From Calothrix sp. HK-06 (GTDB taxonomy: Bacteria; Cyanobacteriota; Cyanobacteriia; Cyanobacteriales; Nostocaceae): DNA of 64,000 bases. The position numbers and the translations under genes are program-made. Location: the NCBI RefSeq assembly GCF_001904745.1, contig NZ_MRCD01000001.1:62001-126000 (forward strand), written 5' to 3'. Within the stretch, counting starts at the first letter, position 1, and every line of letters begins with the position of its first letter. The notes beneath the pieces were generated by a model that saw nothing but the letters and a program-made list of their open reading frames with translations, had not been told where the DNA came from and ran no database searches. Positions 44,011-53,841 of the stretch are shown in pieces.

Positions 44011-45009
44011 ATGTCGTCTGCAAAGCCCACCATCCTTGTCACAGGGGGAGCTGGATACATTGGCTCGCATACCGTGCTTGCCCTTAAGCGAGCGGGTTAC
44101 GAGGTAGTAATACTTGATAATCTTGTGTACGGGCATCGTGACTTAGTTGAAAAGGTTTTACACGTCGAGTTGGTTGTAGGGGATACAAATGACCGAACCT
44201 TACTGGATAAGCTATTTACAACGCGCGCGTTCGATGCGGTCATGCATTTTTCGGCATACGCATACGTAGGTGAGTCGGTCAGTGACCCTGCAAAGTACTA
44301 TCGAAATAATGTAATTGGTACCATAACGCTGTTAGAAGCAATGTTAGCGGCTTCTATTAAGAATTTTGTATTTTCATCAACTTGTGCAACATACGGTGTG
44401 CCCAATCAGGTACCCATTCCCGAAGACCACCCGCAAAATCCCATTAATCCCTACGGTGCCACCAAATTGATGGTAGAACGTATACTTACCGACTTTGATG
44501 TTGCATACGGACTAAAATCAGTAAGATTCCGCTACTTTAACGCCGCTGGCGCCGACCCAAGTGGAAATTTAGGCGAAGACCATAACCCCGAAACCCATCT
44601 TATTCCCTTAGTTTTACAAACCGCTCTCGGTTTACGCGACTCAGTATCAATCTTTGGTACCGACTACCCAACACCAGATGGTACATGTATTCGAGATTAT
44701 ATTCACGTTAGCGACTTAGCAGATGCTCACATATTGGGGTTAGAATACCTCCTCAAAGGTGGTGATAGCACCGTATTTAATTTAGGCAACGGTAGTGGCT
44801 TCTCAGTCCGTGAAGTAATTGATACCGCCATTAAAGTTACAGGCAAAGAAATTAAAGCCATTGAATGCGAACGGCGCCCAGGCGACCCACCAGCATTAAT
44901 AGGCAGTGGCGACAAAGCGCGACAAACATTAGGCTGGGAACCAAAATATTCTTCCATCGAAGATATACTTACCCACGCATGGGCTTGGCATCAAAAAAGA
45001 CACAAATAA
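44011..45009 (+). CDS. galE: UDP-glucose 4-epimerase
   Basis: 332 residues. The NAD-binding GGAGYIGSH (residues 12-20), the catalytic Ser/Thr-x24-Tyr-x3-Lys (SSTCATYG then NPYGATK near 145-152) and the substrate loop YFNAAGADPSG are present. It interconverts UDP-glucose and UDP-galactose for polysaccharide and glycolipid synthesis. AAGGAAAA lies ahead of the ATG. Single gene, divergent from the membrane protein at 43,130. Confidence 0.95.
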   Translation: MSSAKPTILVTGGAGYIGSHTVLALKRAGYEVVILDNLVYGHRDLVEKVLHVELVVGDTNDRTLLDKLFTTRAFDAVMHFSAYAYVGESVSDPAKYYRNNVIGTITLLEAMLAASIKNFVFSSTCATYGVPNQVPIPEDHPQNPINPYGATKLMVERILTDFDVAYGLKSVRFRYFNAAGADPSGNLGEDHNPETHLIPLVLQTALGLRDSVSIFGTDYPTPDGTCIRDYIHVSDLADAHILGLEYLLKGGDSTVFNLGNGSGFSVREVIDTAIKVTGKEIKAIECERRPGDPPALIGSGDKARQTLGWEPKYSSIEDILTHAWAWHQKRHK

Positions 45010-45036
45010 AAAGCCCAATATCTTGTGAATATCTTG

Positions 45037-45067
45037 TGGAGCGGGCATCCCTGCCTGCCCCCCTTCA
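45037..45067. repeat. GGGCATCC...GCCTGCCC intergenic repeat
   Basis: GAGCGGGCATCCCTGCCTGCCC resembles other pieces at 20,125-20,150, 54,590-54,615 and 56,362-56,390, all intergenic. A short dispersed repeat family with GGGCAAGGATGCCC-type pairing. Confidence 0.55.
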
Positions 45068-45179
45068 CTTCACACAAACACAACCCCTTTTACTTTCCCA
45101 TTGAAGCGATGCTTAAAAAATAAATGCCTAAAATATAAAAATACAAAAAGTTATAAAAGTAATAAAAGTAATTTGAATA

Positions 45180-46358
45180 TTATTTATTACTTTGTAAACG
45201 TAATAATAATACAATTAACATTAAAATTGCCAATACTATAATAGCTAACTGATTTTGCCAGGTTATAGAAAGGGCGCCTAAATAACGCGAACCAGTAGTA
45301 ATCGTGTGAATAATAGCAAAAATGAAAGCAGGAACGCTCAATAAATGAATATGGCGCCAATATTGACCTAATTTCTTCTGCATCGAATCAAAACTAGTGA
45401 GTGCGGCAGGTGTCATTAATAATAAAGCTACACCACCTGCGGCAATACCCCATTGAAATTGTAATGGTAAAAACCAAAACGCTTCAAAATTCCAATCTAA
45501 AGAATGTTGCAGCATATGAGTTGTATGAGCTATCGAAAGAACATATGCTCCCACACCCAAAGCGCGACGATAACGTAATGGCGCCGACCACAAATTACTA
45601 ATTGGACGTGCAATCAAAGCTAACATTAAACAGAACAACGCCGCATGTCCTGTAAAATCAACCATCATATCGCCCGTTCGCAGCAAAGTTAAGGCACCAA
45701 TTATTAGCGTTACCCAACCACCCAAACGGAACAACTGACTGCGCTTATCTTTACTAAGAACCGACGTTGATATTCCAACCCCCAACATAGTTGGTAAAGT
45801 TCCCAAACCAAAAGCTAACATAGTGGTGGCGCCTTTAATTAAATCACCAGTTTCAGCAGCTTTAATTTGTGCAGCATATAAAAAACCACAAGGTATCAAA
45901 CCCCAAGTAATACCAAGTAAAGCAGGAGTCCACCAACTTGCTTTAAGAGAAAGCTTAACCATTCCTGCACTGAGACGGTCGTGTAATTTAGGTTTTAATA
46001 AAGGATGTAATACAGGTACACGCGGTAATAAGTCGGGTTTAATTTGCCGTAGTCCAAACCAAATCAACATTAAACCAGTAATAATAGCCAGAAAGCGACG
46101 CATATCACTCCCGACTCCTGCCATTTGACCGCTTGCTAAAAACACCGAACCAATAGCTCCAATAGCGGCGCCTATTATCATGTAACTAAGTGTTCTACCG
46201 AGGTTGAGAAGAATATGGAACTGTAATTGTTGGCGCCAGTCGGGGGTATTTTGGGTTTGAGAAATAGAAAAAGCAGCAGCAAGAGGGCCGCACATACCAA
46301 CGCAGTGACCAAAGCTTCCCAAGAAACCAAGCGTAAAAATAAGCCAAAAATCTAACAT
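45180..46358 (-). CDS. TauE/SafE-like membrane protein with C-terminal membrane block
   Basis: 392 residues, very hydrophobic. The N-terminal part (about 1-235) has the GHCVGMCGPLAAAFS motif near residues 17-31 found in UreH/CcdA-related copper or sulfite exporters. The C-terminal 150 residues form a second block of helices with a HIHLLSVPAFIFAIIHT segment whose His pairs suggest haem b binding, as in ferric-reductase-like domains. A fusion of a transporter and a redox domain is plausible. Function inferred only from family; possibly cytochrome assembly or metal homeostasis. Confidence 0.72.
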   Translation of the reverse strand: MLDFWLIFTLGFLGSFGHCVGMCGPLAAAFSISQTQNTPDWRQQLQFHILLNLGRTLSYMIIGAAIGAIGSVFLASGQMAGVGSDMRRFLAIITGLMLIWFGLRQIKPDLLPRVPVLHPLLKPKLHDRLSAGMVKLSLKASWWTPALLGITWGLIPCGFLYAAQIKAAETGDLIKGATTMLAFGLGTLPTMLGVGISTSVLSKDKRSQLFRLGGWVTLIIGALTLLRTGDMMVDFTGHAALFCLMLALIARPISNLWSAPLRYRRALGVGAYVLSIAHTTHMLQHSLDWNFEAFWFLPLQFQWGIAAGGVALLLMTPAALTSFDSMQKKLGQYWRHIHLLSVPAFIFAIIHTITTGSRYLGALSITWQNQLAIIVLAILMLIVLLLRLQSNK

Positions 46359-46377
46359 TCTTCTTTCTAATTGTTTT

Positions 46378-47406
46378 ATGAAAAAAATAATCTGGCTGGT
46401 ACTGCTGGTAATAGTAGCGTTAGGTATAGTTGCTGGTAGAAATTTTTTTGATAAAGCACCGCAACCACCTGTTGATACAATTCGAGTTCAAAATGATATT
46501 AGTGAGGCGCCGCAACAAAAGTTAGAAAGTGCGGTAAGTTCTCCCCTAGTACAAACAGATGCTTTACTCGCTCATATTCAAAAATTGAATTTTCAGCGAT
46601 ACACCGATGCAGAAAGAGCTTCTGCGCGTAGTTATATTACAGCGGAGCTAAAAAAATACGGATGGAAACCAAAATTACAAAACTTTGGTCAGGGAGTTAA
46701 CGTAGTCGCGGAACGTCTAGGAACAGATAAAACCGCAGGTAACATTTTAGTAGGCGCCCACTATGACACAGTATATCAATCTCCGGGTGCAGATGATAAC
46801 GCAAGTGGTGTAGCAGTTGTATTAGAAGTAGCCCGACTTTTAGCACAACCGACACGACGAGGATTACAGCTAGTACTATTCGACAAAGAAGAAACAGGGT
46901 TATTGGGAAGTCAAGCTTACGCCAAAAAAGCAAAAAATATTAAGGACTTACGCGGCGCCGTAGTAATGGATATGGTAAGTTATGCATGTTATACTCCAGG
47001 ATGTCAAAAATACCCACCAACCTTACCAATTACACCTCCTAGTGATAAAGGAGATTTTCTAACAGTAGTTGGTGACATAGAACACTTACCACTACTAAAT
47101 TCATTTCAAAATAACGCATCCGAACAAACCAATTTACCAGCTGTCCTCACAGTACCCATACCCCTCAAAGGATTATTAACACCCGACACCCTGCGTAGTG
47201 ACCACGCACCATTTTGGTATCAAGGAATAGGAGCAGTATTAGTAACCGACACAGCAAACTTACGTACTCCCCACTACCATAGACTCAGTGACAAACCAGA
47301 AACCATAGACCGTAACTTCTTTAAAGGTTCAGCACAAATAATAGTAAACGCAACTCATAAACTACTAGAAAGTCCCAATGATTTGAAAACACCGCCCTCT
47401 AGTTAA
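46378..47406 (+). CDS. M28-family aminopeptidase, membrane anchored
   Basis: 342 residues. An N-terminal membrane anchor (about 4-21) leads to an exported peptidase domain with metal ligands in VGAHYDTVYQSPGADDNASGV (His and Asp), catalytic Glu in FDKEETGLLGSQAY, a further Asp in VVMDMVSYACYTPGC, and the last His in LRTPHYHRLSDKPETID. It fits M28 zinc peptidases and probably trims peptides in the periplasm. Start at ATG 46,378, 19 bases from the divergent gene. Confidence 0.88.
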   Translation: MKKIIWLVLLVIVALGIVAGRNFFDKAPQPPVDTIRVQNDISEAPQQKLESAVSSPLVQTDALLAHIQKLNFQRYTDAERASARSYITAELKKYGWKPKLQNFGQGVNVVAERLGTDKTAGNILVGAHYDTVYQSPGADDNASGVAVVLEVARLLAQPTRRGLQLVLFDKEETGLLGSQAYAKKAKNIKDLRGAVVMDMVSYACYTPGCQKYPPTLPITPPSDKGDFLTVVGDIEHLPLLNSFQNNASEQTNLPAVLTVPIPLKGLLTPDTLRSDHAPFWYQGIGAVLVTDTANLRTPHYHRLSDKPETIDRNFFKGSAQIIVNATHKLLESPNDLKTPPSS

Positions 47407-47545
47407 ATAGTTATATATAGTTTGTCTCCAGCTAATCAATATTAAGTCATTAATCCTAACAGGTTGGCGCCGATTCCAAACCTCTCTTCTTACTCTCTCT
47501 GTGGTCTAATAGTCTCTGTGGTAATAATCTTTACCTTTAATTCCA

Positions 47546-48712
47546 ATGAATAAATGCATAATCATACTTGGAATAGCATTCCTATGCGCTGCGTGCAATT
47601 CAATACAAGCAAAAAATAATACTAGTGAAACTCTATCACCTATAAATGTCAATACATCAAGTCGGGTATTAGCATTAGGAAAACTAGTACCAGAAGGAGA
47701 TGTAATAAAAATATCAGTAGTAAACGCCAGAGATAGCAGAGTAAACCAACTATTAGTAAAAGAAGGAGACCTTGTAAAAGCAAATCAAGTAATAGCCATA
47801 TTACAAGGGAGAGACAGAACTGAACAACAACTACGCGACGCACACGCAAACGTCGCAATAAAACGAGCAGAACTACTAAAAATTCAGCAAGGAGATGTAA
47901 AACAAGCAGAAATTACAGCACAACGAGCGACAGTTACCGAACTAGAAGCGCGAATTAGAACAGAAACAAAGGTAAAACAAGCAGCAATAGCGCAAGCTAC
48001 TGCAACAATTCGTAACGCTCAAATAAAATTTCAGCGTTATTCAGATTTAGAAAAACAAGGCGCCATTAAACGTTCAGAATTCGATGATGCTAAAGAAGAA
48101 TTTGAAAAAGCTACAGCAACACTAGCTCAAACCCAAGCAGAACTAGACTACACCACATCAACCTTAACTGCACAACTAGCCAAAGAAAACGCCAACCTAA
48201 AGCGCTTACAAGAAGTGCGTCCAGTAGATGTAGAAATAGCATCAAGAGAACTAGAACAAGCACAAATTCGCGTAGAACAGCAAAAAGCAGTACTAGACGA
48301 TACATTAGTACGAGTACCAATTGCCGGACAAATCTTACGTATCAATACACGTGTCGGAGAACAAGTAAATCAAGAAGCAGGTATAGCCGAACTAGGAAGA
48401 ACAAATCAAATGTATGTAACAGCAGAAATTTACGAAACCGACATCGTAAAAATTCGTCCAGGGCAAAAAGTAACCATAAACAGCGAATACGGAGGTTTCA
48501 AAGGAGAAATATACGGCGCCGTAGATCGAATCGGCTTACAAATAGGAAAAAGTCGTATAAACCAAGACCAAAATAATCCTAACACAGACATAAACGCGCG
48601 CGTCGTCGAAGTTTCCATCCGTTTAAACCCCAAAGACAGTAAAAAAGTTGCCACATTAACAGGAATGCAAGTACGAGTCCAAATAAACGTAAATCCCGTA
48701 GGGGCGGGTTAA
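47546..48712 (+). CDS. devB: DevB-type membrane fusion protein of an ABC exporter
   Basis: 388 residues. The lipoprotein-like start (ILGIAFLCAACNS) places a lipidated Cys near 17. A biotinyl-lipoyl-like half (VNQLLVKEGDLVKANQVIAILQGRDR) and its return half (RVPIAGQILRINTRVGEQV) flank a long coiled coil (about 95-240), followed by a beta-barrel domain. It fits DevB/HlyD adaptors. In Anabaena DevBCA with TolC exports heterocyst envelope glycolipids (known); paralogues exist, so this one's substrate is uncertain. It stands first in devBCA, 79 bases before devC. Confidence 0.85.
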   Translation: MNKCIIILGIAFLCAACNSIQAKNNTSETLSPINVNTSSRVLALGKLVPEGDVIKISVVNARDSRVNQLLVKEGDLVKANQVIAILQGRDRTEQQLRDAHANVAIKRAELLKIQQGDVKQAEITAQRATVTELEARIRTETKVKQAAIAQATATIRNAQIKFQRYSDLEKQGAIKRSEFDDAKEEFEKATATLAQTQAELDYTTSTLTAQLAKENANLKRLQEVRPVDVEIASRELEQAQIRVEQQKAVLDDTLVRVPIAGQILRINTRVGEQVNQEAGIAELGRTNQMYVTAEIYETDIVKIRPGQKVTINSEYGGFKGEIYGAVDRIGLQIGKSRINQDQNNPNTDINARVVEVSIRLNPKDSKKVATLTGMQVRVQINVNPVGAG

Positions 48713-48791
48713 CCCATAACCATCAACAAAAACGCGCGCATTATCTAAACCCGCCCCCCTTACCAACCAGCATAAACCCACCCCATCCAAC

Positions 48792-50036
48792 ATGAACATC
48801 AAAAAACCATTAAAACAATTATTCCAATCAAACATCGAACCACCATTAGCATGGTCACAACTATCGCATCAAAAAGTCAGATTACTAGTAGCCATAACCG
48901 GAGTATGCTTCGCCAACATCCTCATGTTTACCCAACTAGGACTATTAGCGATGCTCACACAAGGGACAACAAAACTACACGAAAGCTTAGGAGGTGACTT
49001 AGTAATAATCTCATCATTTGCCCAAACATTACAATTTCGGATAAACTTCCCGCGCGCATACTTATTCCAAGCAGCAGCAGTAGAAGGAGTAGCCTCAGCC
49101 AACCCAGTTTATATTACGCGCGCAAACTGGGTAAACCCCAAACAATTAGAAAAACAGCAAGATACTTCTGACAAAAAACAGGCGCCTCGTCAGCGTGGAC
49201 TTTTCGGTAACGAAGTAAGAATAATAGCCATCAACCCCGCCCAACCAGGAATATTAAACATCCCATCTGTCAACCAACAACTAGAAAAAATCACATCAGC
49301 AGACTCAGTATTATACGACCAATTATCACAACCAACCCTAGGTGACATCCCTGAATTATTCACTCAAAACCAAGAAGTACAAACCTTGATGGATAACCGT
49401 CGTACTTACGTTATTGGATTATTTAGCATGGGGAGTACCTTGTTTGAAAAAGGTAACGTAGTAATGAGTGATTGGAATTATGCTTTACGTTACGGCGCCA
49501 ATAATTTGAACCAAGCTCGTATTGGTGTAATAAGTCTAGAAAAAGGCGCCGACATTAAAACGGTACAAACAAAACTACGTGCAGCCTTACCAGATGATGT
49601 AGTAGTCCTCACCCGTACTGAATTAATACAGCGTGAACTTCAATATCAAGCAACAGAAGTAAATGGAGTCGTATTAAGATTTGGAACCATAGTTGGTTTT
49701 CTAGTTGGAGTCATTATAATCTATCAAGTTTTATACACAGACATTAGCGAGCATTTATCTGAATATGCCACTCTCAAAGCAATGGGTTATGCAGACCGTG
49801 CGTTGCTTTTAGTAGTCTTGCAAGAAGGAGTTATTTTAGGTGTACTAGGATTTATACCTGGTTTTATTGCTTCTATCGGAATTTATCAACTACTGGTAAT
49901 ACTTACCCGTATACCATTAACCATGCAAACAAGCGTTGCACTTCAGGTTTTTGTATTAACTATATTAATGTGTAGCGTATCCGGCGCCATTGCGACAAAC
50001 AAACTACGCTCCGCCGACCCAGCAGATGTATTTTAA
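48792..50036 (+). CDS. devC: DevC-type ABC exporter permease
   Basis: 414 residues with a MacB/FtsX-type layout: one membrane helix (about 31-54), a large periplasmic domain (about 55-285), then three helices (about 290-315, 340-362 and 380-400). LAWSQLSHQKVRLLVAITGVCFANILMF is the DevC start. Together with DevB and DevA it should form the inner-membrane part of the exporter. The devA ATG at 50,038 is one base past the stop, so translation is tightly coupled. Confidence 0.88.
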   Translation: MNIKKPLKQLFQSNIEPPLAWSQLSHQKVRLLVAITGVCFANILMFTQLGLLAMLTQGTTKLHESLGGDLVIISSFAQTLQFRINFPRAYLFQAAAVEGVASANPVYITRANWVNPKQLEKQQDTSDKKQAPRQRGLFGNEVRIIAINPAQPGILNIPSVNQQLEKITSADSVLYDQLSQPTLGDIPELFTQNQEVQTLMDNRRTYVIGLFSMGSTLFEKGNVVMSDWNYALRYGANNLNQARIGVISLEKGADIKTVQTKLRAALPDDVVVLTRTELIQRELQYQATEVNGVVLRFGTIVGFLVGVIIIYQVLYTDISEHLSEYATLKAMGYADRALLLVVLQEGVILGVLGFIPGFIASIGIYQLLVILTRIPLTMQTSVALQVFVLTILMCSVSGAIATNKLRSADPADVF

Positions 50037-50037
50037 T

Positions 50038-50721
50038 ATGGAACCAACTATTGCAATCAACAACCTCAATCACGCTTTTGGTCAAGGGAACTTAAGTAAA
50101 CCGGTACTAAGTGATATCAACTTAAATATAAACCCTGGAGAAATAATAATTTTGACTGGCCCATCAGGAAGTGGTAAAACTACATTACTTTCTTTGATTG
50201 GTGGACTGCGTTCTGTACAAGAAGGTAGCTTAAAAATCTTTGGTCAAGAAATGCGTGGCGCCAATAAAAAGCAACTAACGCAAATTCGCAACCAAATTGG
50301 CTTTATATTTCAACACCATAATTTACTCAAATGTCTCACCGCTTATAGTAACGTGCGGATGTCACTCAAACTTCATCCAGAAATTCCTACATCAGAACAT
50401 CGTCAACGTGCGGTTTCAATGTTAGAAGCAGTTGGACTTGCCGACCGTGTAGATTATTATCCTGAAAAATTATCAGGAGGGCAAAAACAGCGAGTTGCCA
50501 TTGCGCGCGCATTAGTTGCTCAACCAAAGCTAGTTCTTGCAGACGAACCAACAGCATCATTAGATAGTAAAACAGGACGTGATGTAGTAGACATTATTCA
50601 AAGTCTTGCAAAAGAAGAAAACTGTACAGTGCTTTTAGTAACTCACGACACGCGCATCTTAGATATAGCTGACCGTATCGTAAATATGGAAGATGGAAAG
50701 TTACTAACGGCGCAGAATTAA
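50038..50721 (+). CDS. devA: DevA-type ABC exporter ATPase
   Basis: 227 residues from ATG 50,038; an upstream frame start at 49,990 lies inside devC and is not chosen. Walker A is LTGPSGSGKTTLLSLIGGL (about 39-57), signature LSGGQKQRVAIARALV (about 145-160), Walker B LVLADEPTASLD. It fits the MacB/LolD class that pairs with DevC. Its 3' end overlaps the convergent EamA gene by 18 bases. Confidence 0.9.
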   Translation: MEPTIAINNLNHAFGQGNLSKPVLSDINLNINPGEIIILTGPSGSGKTTLLSLIGGLRSVQEGSLKIFGQEMRGANKKQLTQIRNQIGFIFQHHNLLKCLTAYSNVRMSLKLHPEIPTSEHRQRAVSMLEAVGLADRVDYYPEKLSGGQKQRVAIARALVAQPKLVLADEPTASLDSKTGRDVVDIIQSLAKEENCTVLLVTHDTRILDIADRIVNMEDGKLLTAQN

Positions 50722-51597
50722 AGCTTGTTTACCAATAAATACGCAAGCAATTACAATGCAGGTAGCTAATAACATTAGAGGTGTGACTTGCTCATGAAGT
50801 AGCCAAGCAGAAAATAGAATAGTTAAAAATGGTTGTAATAACTGTATTTGACTAACTCTGGCAACACCTGCAACCTTCATTCCATGATACCAAGCAAAAA
50901 ACGCCACGAACTGACTAATAATACTGACATATCCAAACCCTAACCAAGCATGAGGTGAAGCAATTAATCCATGTTGAAAAATACTTAACGTAACAGGAAC
51001 AAGTAAAATAGGGGCAATAAAAACCAATGCCCAGCTAATAACTTGCCATCCTCCCAATATAGTTGCAAGTCTTCCACCTTCAGCATATCCAATAGCTGCG
51101 GCAAAACAGGCGCCTAAAAGTAAAACATGTCCTGGTTGAATACTGCCACCACTTGAAAATAGAACAAATAAAACGATTGTAGTACTACCTGTTATACTAG
51201 CAATCCAAAATTTGAGTGAAGGACGCTCACCAACTCTAATAGTAGCAACGATAGCAGTAGCTAAAGGTATTAAACCTGTAATAATGGCGCCATGTGTTGC
51301 TGGTAATTGTTGCATTGCCAAAGCAGATAATAAAGGAAACCCAATAATTACACCTATTGCTACAGCAATAAGACTTCCCCAAAGTTTACGTGGTGGAAAA
51401 GGTTGACGAGTTACCCACAGTGTCAGCATTGCCAATACACTAGCAACAACTGCACGTCCAAGTCCCACAAAAACAGCGTCAAAATCTGTAACTGCTACTC
51501 GTGTTGCAGGTAAAGTCAAACTAAAACCTAACACCCCCAGAAAACCGTAGAATAACCCTAGTGTTTCTGAATCAATACGAGAAAGAAATTGTTTCAT
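50704..51597 (-). CDS. EamA/DMT-family transporter
   Basis: 297 residues with ten predicted hydrophobic helices in two EamA repeats (about 12-145 and 155-290). GFLGVLGFSLTLPATRVAV and QLPATHGAIITGLIPLATAIVATI are typical. Members export amino acids or other metabolites. It starts with an ATG that overlaps the stop of the 76-residue gene upstream as TAATG, so both are co-translated. The neighbouring transporters suggest amino-acid export (inference). Confidence 0.85.
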   Translation of the reverse strand: MKQFLSRIDSETLGLFYGFLGVLGFSLTLPATRVAVTDFDAVFVGLGRAVVASVLAMLTLWVTRQPFPPRKLWGSLIAVAIGVIIGFPLLSALAMQQLPATHGAIITGLIPLATAIVATIRVGERPSLKFWIASITGSTTIVLFVLFSSGGSIQPGHVLLLGACFAAAIGYAEGGRLATILGGWQVISWALVFIAPILLVPVTLSIFQHGLIASPHAWLGFGYVSIISQFVAFFAWYHGMKVAGVARVSQIQLLQPFLTILFSAWLLHEQVTPLMLLATCIVIACVFIGKQALILRR

Positions 51598-51827
51598 TAT
51601 AAATACAATCGTTTTTCAATCCACGCGCGCATATCATCTTCTGAACCAAAACAAGCTGAACGTCTTGTGATAGGGTCGTAAGCATACCAAGATATTTCAC
51701 CGTTTCTAGCACGAGTTGACCAAACCTGTAACTCAGAATTCTCTATGAGAAGAAGTGTTAATTTCTGCCAAACGCTGTTTAAATTAGATTTCAGCGCGAA
51801 AAATGAATCTATAACCTTCATTTTCAT
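51597..51827 (-). CDS. Small protein coupled to the EamA transporter
   Basis: 76 residues, soluble, with a WSTRARNGEISWYAYDPITRRSACFGSEDDMRAWIE body. No family name comes to mind, though short cyanobacterial proteins of this look are common. Its stop overlaps the transporter's ATG (TAATG). The Met at residue 3 is an alternative start. Confidence 0.6.
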   Translation of the reverse strand: MKMKVIDSFFALKSNLNSVWQKLTLLLIENSELQVWSTRARNGEISWYAYDPITRRSACFGSEDDMRAWIEKRLYL

Positions 51828-52045
51828 ACCCTCCTATACATACCTACGGCGCCTACTTTTAGGTTCGCACCAAGTACAGCTTCGCGAGAAGGTACAAATT
51901 CCACTAGTTTTACCTAATACAGTTACAATAATTTCAACTGTTCTAGTTCAATTTCACATAACTGTACCAACTCAAATAATTAAAAATCACTTATATTGCC
52001 TGTAGTAGCTTTAATTACTCGCCATTCATTCAAAGGAGTAAGCTT

Positions 52046-53533
52046 GTGAATATTGTTTTAAACCGTCATTCCTCGCAGCCAGTTTATCAGCAAATTCACA
52101 ACCACTTCAGCCGCTTAATAAAATCAGGCAAACTTACACCCGGACAAAAGTTACCATCAATTCGCGCTCTATCTCAACGCATTCGAGTAAATAAATTAAC
52201 AATAATACAAGCGTATAGTTACTTAGAAGCCGATGGGTTAATCTACGCTCGTCAAGGAGCAGGATATTTTGTTAATCGTGTAGTAGCTTCAGATTTAACA
52301 TTACGTTCACGTAATATATCTTACACAGAATCGCATTTTGCACCTGCCCAAAAAGTGATTATTTGCGAAGGGGGAAGTTCTTTCTTCGAGCAATATATAG
52401 CTTCACTGCAAGCACAGCATACAACGGGCATAATTGATTTTAGTTCAGGCTTTCCACGTAGTCATGGTGTAGATAACCTGCAAAAAATTGCCAAACGCGC
52501 GTTAGCTAAACCGCTTGACAATCTATTTCGGTATGATTTTCCAGAAGGGCAATTAATCCTGCGGCAACAAATCGCCCAAATGCTACTTCAGCAAGGTTTA
52601 GAAGTTTTACCAGAAGAACTCATTATTACCAGTGGTTCCGAACAAGGTATATCATTAACAATGAATTACTACCTTCAACGTGGTGATTGGGCAATAGTCG
52701 AAACACCAACTTATCACGGTGCCTTAAGTATTTTAGAAAATATCGGCGCCAAAGTAATCGGTATCCCCATGACAGGTGCAGGAATGAATTTAGAATTACT
52801 CGAACAATACCTTAAAAGTCACCGTCCCAAATTAATATATACCATCAGCACCCTGCATAATCCTACTGGTATTACAACTTCACTAGCGCATCGTCAAGAA
52901 TTACTGAAGTTAGCACAACAATACGAATGTCCGATTTTAGAAGATAACGCTTATGAAGGATTAAATTTTGATAAAGGGACGGCGCCTATCAAAGCATTAG
53001 ATAATAACAACTTAGTTACATATATTAGCACCTTCTCGAAAACCCTAATGCCAGGACTGCGAGTTGGTTACATGGTCGTTACAGGAAAACATTACCGAGA
53101 ATTAGCCAAACAAAAAGCACTTCATGACATGCATGTTTCCACAGTATCACAAGCAATTGTAAGCGAATATTTAGCATCAGGACAATTTAGGCGCCATCTC
53201 AACCGCTTACAAACACACAACCTTCAGTCTAGAAATGCCATGTTGCAAGCATTAGAATCTTATTTTCCCGAAGCAATAACATGGACAATTCCCAAAGGAG
53301 GTTTATTTTTATGGGCACATTTACCAGATTATTTTCCAATCCAATCTATTTGTAAAGAAGCTTTAGCTCAAAATATACTCGTTGCCAACGGTGCAGCATT
53401 TTTCCCAGGTGTTGGTTATCCAGCAATGCGCTTAAACTTTTCTCACAATATAGAACAAATTCAAATTGGCATCAAAACCCTCGGTAACTTACTTAAAAAA
53501 TATTCATCTAGTAATGTTCTCTTAAATATATAA
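52046..53533 (+). CDS. MocR-type GntR regulator fused to an aminotransferase domain
   Basis: 495 residues. A GntR winged helix (about 10-75: YQQIHNHFSRLIKSGKLTPGQKLPSIRALSQRIRVNKLTIIQAYSYLEADGLI) is fused to a fold-type I aminotransferase domain. The latter has the PLP lysine in YISTFSKTLMPGLRVGYMV, the TSGSEQGISL and NPTGIT segments and an Asp-Asn-Ala-Tyr-Glu loop. Such regulators sense PLP or amino acids and control neighbouring genes (known). It is divergent from the EamA gene, so it may control the transporters around it (inference). Its end overlaps azlD by 12 bases, convergent. Confidence 0.88.
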   Translation: MNIVLNRHSSQPVYQQIHNHFSRLIKSGKLTPGQKLPSIRALSQRIRVNKLTIIQAYSYLEADGLIYARQGAGYFVNRVVASDLTLRSRNISYTESHFAPAQKVIICEGGSSFFEQYIASLQAQHTTGIIDFSSGFPRSHGVDNLQKIAKRALAKPLDNLFRYDFPEGQLILRQQIAQMLLQQGLEVLPEELIITSGSEQGISLTMNYYLQRGDWAIVETPTYHGALSILENIGAKVIGIPMTGAGMNLELLEQYLKSHRPKLIYTISTLHNPTGITTSLAHRQELLKLAQQYECPILEDNAYEGLNFDKGTAPIKALDNNNLVTYISTFSKTLMPGLRVGYMVVTGKHYRELAKQKALHDMHVSTVSQAIVSEYLASGQFRRHLNRLQTHNLQSRNAMLQALESYFPEAITWTIPKGGLFLWAHLPDYFPIQSICKEALAQNILVANGAAFFPGVGYPAMRLNFSHNIEQIQIGIKTLGNLLKKYSSSNVLLNI

Positions 53534-53836
53534 CTGGCATATTAAAAACACTATCATCCCAACAGAAATAGTTAATAAGAGATTTTGGCGCCATATACCT
53601 ACAAAGAATGCAGCAATTGCTCCTATTAATCGAGGATTGGTGATAATATCTATTGTATCACCTGTAGATATAAGTACAGCAGGAGCAATAATTGCCATCA
53701 AAACTGCAGGTGGAACATAACGAAGAACTTGGATAAATTGTGGCGCCATTTTTATCCGCGCGCTGACTCCTAAGACAGGATAGCGGATAATAAAGGTTAC
53801 TAGTGTCATTCCAAGAATTAGAGAAAATTCATTCAT
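53522..53836 (-). CDS. azlD: AzlD-like branched-chain amino acid exporter subunit
   Basis: 104 residues, four hydrophobic segments. The start TLVTFIIRYPVLGVSARIKMAPQFIQVLRYVPPAVLMAIIAPAVL fits the AzlD small subunit. It begins five bases after azlC, with which it forms the exporter. Confidence 0.85.
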   Translation of the reverse strand: MNEFSLILGMTLVTFIIRYPVLGVSARIKMAPQFIQVLRYVPPAVLMAIIAPAVLISTGDTIDIITNPRLIGAIAAFFVGIWRQNLLLTISVGMIVFLICQLYI

Positions 53837-53841
53837 ATAAA

